Origin: Desulfatitalea sp.
GTDB taxonomy: Bacteria; Desulfobacterota; Desulfobacteria; Desulfobacterales; Desulfosarcinaceae
Assembly (NCBI GenBank): GCA_013041835.1
Contig: JABDRH010000177.1
Span: forward strand, 1 to 12,061
DNA length: 12,061 nucleotides
Reading direction: 5' to 3'
Positions within the stretch are counted from its first letter, which is position 1, and every line of letters starts with the position of its first letter. The notes below the pieces were generated by a model. That model made no database searches. It saw only the letters and a program-made list of their open reading frames with translations, and was not told the origin of the DNA. Made by a program: the position numbers and the translations under genes. Below are positions 7,098 through 12,061 of the stretch, in pieces.

Positions 7098-8351
7098 ATG
7101 CGTGTTCGCAACTGGATTTATACCGGCCTGATGCTCCTGCCGGCTTTGGCAAGCGGATGTGCCACGGGCGCCGGCGACTTCGATGCCGATAGAAAATCCA
7201 CCGGCACCCATGCACCGGCCGATAAAGTGGCGGTCTATATCTATCGAGAATCCAACTACAAAGGCGGGGGAAGGACCCATCTGCTCCAACTGGACGACCG
7301 CACCCTGGGACCACTGACTGGGGACAACTACTACCGCATGGTGTTATGGCCCGGTCACTATTACCTGAATGTGCATTTGCCCGCCGAGTCCTTCCTGGGC
7401 GAAAAGAATCCCCCGGTAAGCGTGGGACAGCGCCTGTTGCTTGAACCGCGCCTGGCAGGACGAACGTTTGTCTACGTCTATGAAGACGGCGCCGGTCTTC
7501 GGTATGAGGAGACGACCCGAGCCGCGGCAGATGAACTGGAAGCATCCCGTGTCCTGGCCAAGGACTTCGGCGTCCGCGATACGGCCCGCCTGAAAAGCTT
7601 TATGCGCGCAGGCTACGACGGCCCCGAGATGTTTGGCAGTCCCCATGGGCAAGGCACGCTCACCTGGCCGGATGGTTGCCGCTACGTGGGTATTTTCGAC
7701 CACGGGGCCTTGACCGAAACAGGCAAATTCTACTTCAGCGACGGCCGAATCTTCATGGGGCAGCTCTTTCAGGGCCGCCCCAAGGGCAAAGGCGCCTTAT
7801 TTACTCCCACCGGGCAGGTGCTGTTCGCCGGAACCTTCAGGGATGAAAAACCCCATGGCATCGGCTTTCGATCGGGCAGGCAAGGACCGGAGCTGTGCCG
7901 CTTTGAACACGGTGAGGATGTGACGCCTGCCATCGAATTCCTGGCCGAAGCGGCGGCCGAAGACCAGGAGGCACAGTTGCTGGCCTTTTTCTTCGGCGAA
8001 GCGGAGGTTGCCGCCGAAGCCGAACAGACCGCCACCCCGACAGATGTTTTGCCGCATGCACCTGAAGAACACACGGAGACGACCGATCCGCCATCTTACA
8101 TGCCTGACCCGGTCACTTCATCGGAAACGGCCGCACCGGAAACCTTGGATCGCGACCAGTTTATCAAGATGCTTACAGAAACCCGCCGGCGCCGTGGGCG
8201 GGCGATGCGGGACATGGTCATCCAAAAGCAACAGGTCAAGATCGAAGCACAACGTGCCTGGTGTGAAAACGAGTGGGCGCACGGACGCCGAAGGTGTATC
8301 TGCGCTCCCTTTGATCCTGAATCGGGTCAGTGGCAGTCGTGCAAAAAGTAA
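7098..8351 (+). CDS. Predicted lipoprotein with DUF2846-like domain and MORN repeats
   Basis: The 417-residue product begins with a signal peptide (MRVRNWIYTGLMLLPALASG) ending in a lipobox-like ASG-C, giving a lipid-anchored Cys at 21. Residues about 43-150 resemble DUF2846: a KVAVYIYRES strand, the LWPGHYYLNV turn, and a second strand pair with VYVYEDG. Residues about 183-256 hold three MORN-type repeats, with HGQGTLTWPDGCRYVG, GKFYFSDGRIFMGQLFQGRPKGKG and FAGTFRDEKPHGIG as the recognisable units. An acidic Ala/Glu/Pro-rich linker (about 280-350) leads to a basic helical tail (352-395) and a cysteine-containing end (C389, C400, C402, C415). An envelope-anchored structural or signalling role is plausible but not shown. 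ATG 7098 has no Shine-Dalgarno site; AU-rich ATAAAAA precedes it. The start is chosen because the signal peptide begins there. The stop directly abuts that of the next gene on the other strand. Confidence 0.85.
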   Translation: MRVRNWIYTGLMLLPALASGCATGAGDFDADRKSTGTHAPADKVAVYIYRESNYKGGGRTHLLQLDDRTLGPLTGDNYYRMVLWPGHYYLNVHLPAESFLGEKNPPVSVGQRLLLEPRLAGRTFVYVYEDGAGLRYEETTRAAADELEASRVLAKDFGVRDTARLKSFMRAGYDGPEMFGSPHGQGTLTWPDGCRYVGIFDHGALTETGKFYFSDGRIFMGQLFQGRPKGKGALFTPTGQVLFAGTFRDEKPHGIGFRSGRQGPELCRFEHGEDVTPAIEFLAEAAAEDQEAQLLAFFFGEAEVAAEAEQTATPTDVLPHAPEEHTETTDPPSYMPDPVTSSETAAPETLDRDQFIKMLTETRRRRGRAMRDMVIQKQQVKIEAQRAWCENEWAHGRRRCICAPFDPESGQWQSCKK

Positions 8352-10097
8352 TTATCGGGCGACCAAAAACAACTGAATGTAACGCGGATCGATATCTTTG
8401 GCGGACACTGCGGCCAGTTCGCTCTCCAATTGTTGGAACAGCCGTTCCAGGGCGGCTCCCATGCGACCGGCGATATCCTGGATGCTCAGACCGGTGCGCC
8501 GCGCCAGCCAGTCGATGAATTCGTCTCGCAGCCCAGGCCTTAGCCGCCGGGGCGGCAGGCGGCCGCCCCCCCAGAGGGTGTCGAAAAAGCGGCTGAATTG
8601 GTCTGCCACGAGCGGTTGCGGCGCACCCTCATCCGTCCCGCCCATTCGATGGTTGGCCCACAGGGTGAGCAACAGGTTCTGGCAGGTAAGAAAAGTATCA
8701 CAGTCGACAGCGACGCTTCTAATAGCCATTAGCGCGAGCAAATCGTCGAAGGCGATGATCTCTTCCAGCGTGCGCCGGGTGGCTTGAATATCTTCCAGGC
8801 ACTTAAACTCACGATAAAGCGCACCCGAGGTAAAATTATCGAAGTAAAGCGGCTTTTTGATCAACAGGCCACCCAGTACGCCCAGCCATGCCTCGCCCCA
8901 AAAAGAAGGCTTCAAGCCGGCTCTGTCGAACCAGCTCTTGCGCTTCCAGTGATCGGCTTGCCATTTCAGCGCCAGCGCACAACCGTATCCGATCCTAAAG
9001 ATGTCGACCAGCAGATAGTCTTGAATCAGGTGGGCGTGATGGTAAGGCGTATCGTCCATCGCCGCCTGGCCGGCTTTTTCCAATCCAATGCTCACATAGC
9101 CGCTGACTTTGGCCACTACATGGGCGAGCATGGATTTGTCGCGCACCTTGATCTGGTCCGCTGCAATAACCTGGTTGCATAGACCGGCGAACTCGGTTTG
9201 CAGGCGCTGGAAGGCCGCCCCGTCAGCCACCTGGAATAGCGTTCGGGTGAACAGATCGGCGTTTTTGGGTGGTTTTTCCGAGGGCACGGGCAGTGGGTAG
9301 CTTTCCACCGGCCGCCCGCCGGCAGATGCAGGCTTTTGCCGGCGGTGGCGCAGATCTTCCGGCTGCAATGCTTGATAGACGCCGACGGCCTCTTCAAAGG
9401 GCAAAAAGCCTTTTTCCGCAAGGCGAATGCTGCGCAGGCGCAGGAGTTCCTCTTCCATTTCCGCCGGAATGACCCCGGCCGATGCCAACAACAACGACTG
9501 GTGGAGTCGATAATCAAAAATGCTGATGCGTTTGAGCAGGTCTTTAAGAAAAAAGTCGCGCTCTTCCCGGCGCTGCCCGGATATGTCACCCGGGTTGGCA
9601 AAGTCGCGCAGCCGAATGAAGTGCACGTCATCATCGCTGAAATAGCCCTCGCCTATTTCGGCCGGATCTTGTTCGTATTCACGCACATGCAACTGAACAT
9701 GGCAATGAAGGTAGTATTGCAGAAGGTCTGCCTGGTCGCTCACGATCCAGTGGGTGAAACGGTCGGGATCGGCCTTGAGCAGCCGGGACAGCCACTGGGT
9801 GAGGCCCAACGGGTCGATGCGATCCCGGGACCAGGTTTCCATGTCGAGCAGATACGCCCACTGGGCATTGGAGGCCAATTCCAGCACCGGCAGGGCGTCA
9901 TCCGGGCCCATGGTGTGAATCAACAGGTAAAGATCCTCCTCGGCCATGGACTGCACCAGGGTTACGGGATAGGGATGATCCACTATGGCGTCGCGTGCCT
10001 GCTCGGGCGTCATGGCCAGGATTCTGCGACGGTCCAAGGCCAGGGCTTGCTCGCGGTCACGCCGCATATCAGTGGGTTTGTCTTTGGATGGGCTCAT
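8352..10097 (-). CDS. DUF6178-like protein of unknown function
   Basis: The 581-residue product is soluble, acidic to neutral and rich in helices and Leu, with no signal peptide or membrane segment. The region DHPYPVTLVQSMAEEDLYLL (40-59) and the following QWAYLLDMETWSRDRID (79-95) resemble what I recall of the DUF6178 family of Desulfobacterota. I could not confirm this by search. No catalytic motif is recognised, and a helical-repeat or scaffold fold seems likely. The start at 10097 (MSPSKDKPTD) is preferred over an in-frame ATG at 10190 because a promoter-like element lies between them. Residues 1-20 are polar and probably disordered. A second in-frame ATG at residue 11 is also possible. 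It lies downstream of the AmpG-like gene but is separated from it by 236 nt with a hairpin, so it is probably a separate transcript. Confidence 0.75.
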   Translation of the reverse strand: MSPSKDKPTDMRRDREQALALDRRRILAMTPEQARDAIVDHPYPVTLVQSMAEEDLYLLIHTMGPDDALPVLELASNAQWAYLLDMETWSRDRIDPLGLTQWLSRLLKADPDRFTHWIVSDQADLLQYYLHCHVQLHVREYEQDPAEIGEGYFSDDDVHFIRLRDFANPGDISGQRREERDFFLKDLLKRISIFDYRLHQSLLLASAGVIPAEMEEELLRLRSIRLAEKGFLPFEEAVGVYQALQPEDLRHRRQKPASAGGRPVESYPLPVPSEKPPKNADLFTRTLFQVADGAAFQRLQTEFAGLCNQVIAADQIKVRDKSMLAHVVAKVSGYVSIGLEKAGQAAMDDTPYHHAHLIQDYLLVDIFRIGYGCALALKWQADHWKRKSWFDRAGLKPSFWGEAWLGVLGGLLIKKPLYFDNFTSGALYREFKCLEDIQATRRTLEEIIAFDDLLALMAIRSVAVDCDTFLTCQNLLLTLWANHRMGGTDEGAPQPLVADQFSRFFDTLWGGGRLPPRRLRPGLRDEFIDWLARRTGLSIQDIAGRMGAALERLFQQLESELAAVSAKDIDPRYIQLFLVAR

Positions 10098-10129
10098 ATC
10101 AGTCTTGTGATCGTCGCTGAATAATTTAC

Positions 10130-10157
10130 ATGATAGAACATGGGCATCATCGTTCAA
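10130..10157 (-). promoter_or_regulatory. Sigma-70-like promoter for the DUF6178-like gene
   Basis: On the minus strand TTGAAC (10157-10152) is separated by 16 nt from TATCAT (10135-10130), a 5/6 match to the -10 consensus. The expected transcription start near 10123 would give a leader of roughly 25 nt to ATG 10097. It would place the alternative ATG at 10190 outside the transcript. Confidence 0.5.
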
Positions 10158-10205
10158 CCTCCCCGGACAGGCGCCACAGAGCAATCGCATGTCGCTTTTT
10201 TCTCA

Positions 10206-10273
10206 CCACGAGGGCACGAAGGCGTTAAAAAGAATCTAATAATAACTTTTTCGTGTGCTTCGTGCCCTCATGG
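10206..10273. repeat. Inverted repeat of the HHEGTKA type
   Basis: CCACGAGGGCACGAAG (10206-10221) and CTTCGTGCCCTCATGG (10258-10273) are inverted copies matching at 15 of 16 positions. Nested inside, AAAAAG (10227-10232) can pair with CTTTTT (10246-10251). The plus strand reads as His-His-Glu-Gly-Thr-Lys-Ala, a signature I associate with dispersed intergenic palindromes in many environmental bacteria. It lies in the 236-nt spacer between the AmpG-like gene and the DUF6178-like gene, where it can form a large hairpin and could terminate the AmpG transcript. Confidence 0.65.
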
Positions 10274-10333
10274 TTGAACACAAAATCCGAATTTTGGGAC
10301 TTTTCTCCGCCCCATTCTTATCACACCTGCTGT

Positions 10334-11578
10334 TCATTGTGCCACATGCGCTTTCCCGGCAGACCGCCAAGGTGCGATTTTCAGCAACAGCAACATGCCC
10401 GGAGCGGCAATCAGGGTACAACACATGAAAAAAGCGGACCATCCCATGGTCTCTGCCATGAATCCCGTCCCGGAGGATGCGATGACGCGGGGAATGCCCA
10501 TGAGACTTGTGAGCAGGGCATATTGCGTGGCGGTGAATCGCTGGTTGGTGATGCTGGCCATAAAGGCGGCATAGGCGGCGGTGCCCATGCCGGCGCTCAG
10601 ATTCTCAAAAGCAATCACGGCGGTTAAGCCAGCCACGCTGTCACCCAAATAGGCCAACACGACAAATCCGGCGGTTGATAGGGCCTGCAAAAAGCCAAAG
10701 ACCCATAAACTGCGGCGGATGCCCAACCGCAGCATGATCACGCCGCCCACCAGGCCGCCGCCAATGATGGCGCCAGCGCCGAAAGTCTTTACGATCGTGC
10801 CGATTTGGGTCATGGAAAAGCCGATATCAAGGTAAAAAGGGGTGGTCATGGTACCGGCCATGGTATCACCGATTTTATAAAGTACAATGAAGGCTAAAAT
10901 CCAAATCGCGTCCCGCCGGCTGAAATAGTCCTTGAACGGCGCGATGACGGCCTGTGCCATGGTTTTGGGGGTGCCTTCGGGAACTTGGGGTTCAGATGTG
11001 AGCATGGTGGTGATCACTGCCGGCAACAGGCAGCAGGCCATAATGGTGTACACCATGGAAAACGGAAGTTGGTCCGCCAGGATAAAGCCGCCGCCGCCGG
11101 CCACCCACATGCCGAGACGATAGCCGCTGATGTAAAGAGAAGACCCCAGTCCCAGCTCTTCATCGGCCAGATCCTCCCGGCGGTAGGCGTCGATCACGAC
11201 ATCCTGGGAAGCGCTGAAAAAGGCGACCAGCAAGGCCATAGCGGCCACCCACCAGGGGTTTGCAGATGGATCGGTGGCGCCCAGTCCGATGATGGCCACC
11301 ATGAGGGCCATTTGGCAAAGCAGCAACCATCCCCGGCGTCGGCCGAACAAGGTGATTGAAAAACGGTCCAGAACCGGCGCCCAAAGGAATTTAAGCGTGT
11401 AGGGCAACCCAACCAGGGCCATCAAGCCGATGGTGGTCAGATCAACGCCCTCCTGCGTCATCCAGGCCTGCAGCAAGGATATGGTGAGCAGCAACGGCAA
11501 ACCGGCGGCAAACCCCATCATCAGGGCCACCACCATGCGCCGGCTCAAAATTGTTTTGACTATGGTTTGTCTGGTCAC
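10334..11578 (-). CDS. ampG: AmpG-like MFS permease (muropeptide transporter family)
   Basis: The 414-residue product has about 12 hydrophobic segments. The N-terminal half, with GFAAGLPLLLTISLLQAWMT and then GLMALVGLPYTLKFLWAPVLDR, is characteristic of AmpG/PAT-type major facilitator transporters, as are FSASQDVVIDAYR (about 140-152) and the mid-protein ILAFIVLYKIGD. AmpG imports GlcNAc-anhydro-MurNAc peptides released during wall turnover. Related PAT proteins carry other substrates, so the muropeptide assignment is family-level. The start is GTG 11578, 9 nt after the stop of the preceding carboxykinase gene. The ATG at 11580 is out of frame and followed at once by TGA. An internal ATG at 11536 (MVVALMMGF) is an alternative. 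The close spacing suggests co-transcription with that gene, a pairing with no obvious metabolic reason. Confidence 0.85.
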   Translation of the reverse strand: MTRQTIVKTILSRRMVVALMMGFAAGLPLLLTISLLQAWMTQEGVDLTTIGLMALVGLPYTLKFLWAPVLDRFSITLFGRRRGWLLLCQMALMVAIIGLGATDPSANPWWVAAMALLVAFFSASQDVVIDAYRREDLADEELGLGSSLYISGYRLGMWVAGGGGFILADQLPFSMVYTIMACCLLPAVITTMLTSEPQVPEGTPKTMAQAVIAPFKDYFSRRDAIWILAFIVLYKIGDTMAGTMTTPFYLDIGFSMTQIGTIVKTFGAGAIIGGGLVGGVIMLRLGIRRSLWVFGFLQALSTAGFVVLAYLGDSVAGLTAVIAFENLSAGMGTAAYAAFMASITNQRFTATQYALLTSLMGIPRVIASSGTGFMAETMGWSAFFMCCTLIAAPGMLLLLKIAPWRSAGKAHVAQ

Positions 11579-11587
11579 ATCGTCAAT

Positions 11588-12061
11588 TTAACTTTTTGCC
11601 GCCGTCAACTGCTCCGGCGTGACGATGGACCCATACTTGTCCTTCAAGGCCATGAGACCTTCACGCTGGGAGTTGAGCACCTCAAACAGCCGGGCCGGCA
11701 GGTTCTTTTCTTTCCCGTACGCTTCGAGCTGCAGGTCGATGCGCTTGACGATGTTGTCGATGTACAGCGAGAATTGTTTGTCGTAAAGTTCACGGGAGTA
11801 GACCTTGCCGATCTTTTCCTGGAACAAGGCTTTCAGATCGTCGAATTTCGGCAACAGGCCGATGGGGGTCTCAATGTACGGTATATCATCATAGGCCCTG
11901 CGCTCCAGCCAGGAAAGCCACACCTTCACGTCCCGCTTTTCGCCCAGCAGCTTTTTGCCCTGGCCGCCGCCCCGGGCCCCTTCGGTGAGAAAATAGTTAA
12001 GGCCGGCCAGGACCGGGCGTTTGTCCGCCGCGATCTTGTCGCTGCCGAAAAACTTGAACTG
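11588..12061 (-). CDS. pckG: GTP-type phosphoenolpyruvate carboxykinase, C-terminal fragment (cut by window edge)
   Basis: The frame is open from the window edge to TAA at 11588-11590, giving 157 C-terminal residues. The stretch reading LNYFLTEGARGGQGKKLLGE, then VKVWLSWLERRAYDD and ETPIGLLPKFDDLKALF, fits the late part of GTP-dependent PEP carboxykinases, where the RVLxWxxxR and ETPIGxxP elements occur. The terminal ELYDKQFSLYIDNIVKRIDL and YGSIVTPEQL match the long C-terminal form I recall from delta-type bacteria. The enzyme interconverts oxaloacetate and PEP with GTP, in gluconeogenesis or anaplerosis. The catalytic residues lie outside the window, so function rests on tail similarity alone. 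A GTG at 11929 is internal, not a start. Confidence 0.75.
   Translation of the reverse strand, partial: QFKFFGSDKIAADKRPVLAGLNYFLTEGARGGGQGKKLLGEKRDVKVWLSWLERRAYDDIPYIETPIGLLPKFDDLKALFQEKIGKVYSRELYDKQFSLYIDNIVKRIDLQLEAYGKEKNLPARLFEVLNSQREGLMALKDKYGSIVTPEQLTAAKS

Noticed and set aside
9336..10124. Plus-strand open frame opposite the DUF6178-like gene
   Set aside because: It shows no recognisable motif and runs over the promoter-like region of the minus-strand gene. It looks like an antisense shadow of a GC-rich gene.
10098..10190. Upstream start at 10190 for the DUF6178-like gene
   Set aside because: A promoter-like element at 10130-10157 lies inside this extension, and the extra residues show no family-like pattern.

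Overview
The window looks like chromosomal DNA from a Desulfobacterota (delta-type sulfate reducer) relative. The argument rests on gene content, not on any search. A DUF6178-like gene, a family I associate mainly with that group, sits beside the 3' end of a GTP-type PEP carboxykinase, an AmpG-like transporter and a full-length ComEC. Most genes are moderately GC-rich. The first about 1.5 kb is visibly more AT-rich than the rest. No rRNA, tRNA, CRISPR array, transposase or phage gene was seen.

Layout, left to right. (1) Positions 1-1509 hold the 3' part of a MalT/LuxR-type regulator on the plus strand: TPR-like helices followed by a clear LuxR helix-turn-helix. Its upstream portion appears to be broken or frameshifted. 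(2) Positions 1639-4149, minus strand, hold comEC (DNA-uptake channel), convergent with the regulator. Just upstream of its start is a diverged direct copy of its own 3' end (4180-4245 matching 1681-1746). (3) Positions 4384-5016, plus strand, encode a small glyoxalase-II-like metallo-beta-lactamase hydrolase, divergent from comEC. (4) Positions 5233-7014, plus strand, encode a 593-residue protein of uncharacterised function, with motifs reminiscent of the FMN-binding nitronate monooxygenase barrel and a cysteine-bearing C-terminal part. (5) Positions 7015-7097 form a short, highly structured spacer with a TGTAAA-N5-TTTACA dyad and a strong hairpin that has a competing alternative pairing. (6) Positions 7098-8351, plus strand, encode a predicted lipoprotein with a DUF2846-like domain and MORN repeats. 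(7) Positions 8352-10097, minus strand, hold the DUF6178-like gene, whose stop codon abuts the lipoprotein's stop codon with no gap. (8) Positions 10098-10333 are a spacer with a promoter-like element and a 16-bp-arm inverted repeat of the dispersed HHEGTKA-encoding type. (9) Positions 10334-11578, minus strand, encode an AmpG-like MFS permease. It lies 9 nt downstream of (10), the 3' end of a PEP carboxykinase gene (11588 to beyond the window edge).

The genes do not form one obvious pathway. The only likely co-transcribed pair is the PEP carboxykinase and AmpG-like genes. ComEC, the hydrolase, the 593-residue protein and the lipoprotein appear to be separate transcription units or short runs. 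The observations most worth following up are the duplicated comEC tail, the broken regulator, the 593-residue barrel-like protein and the structured leader before the lipoprotein gene. I found no convincing new multi-gene system.
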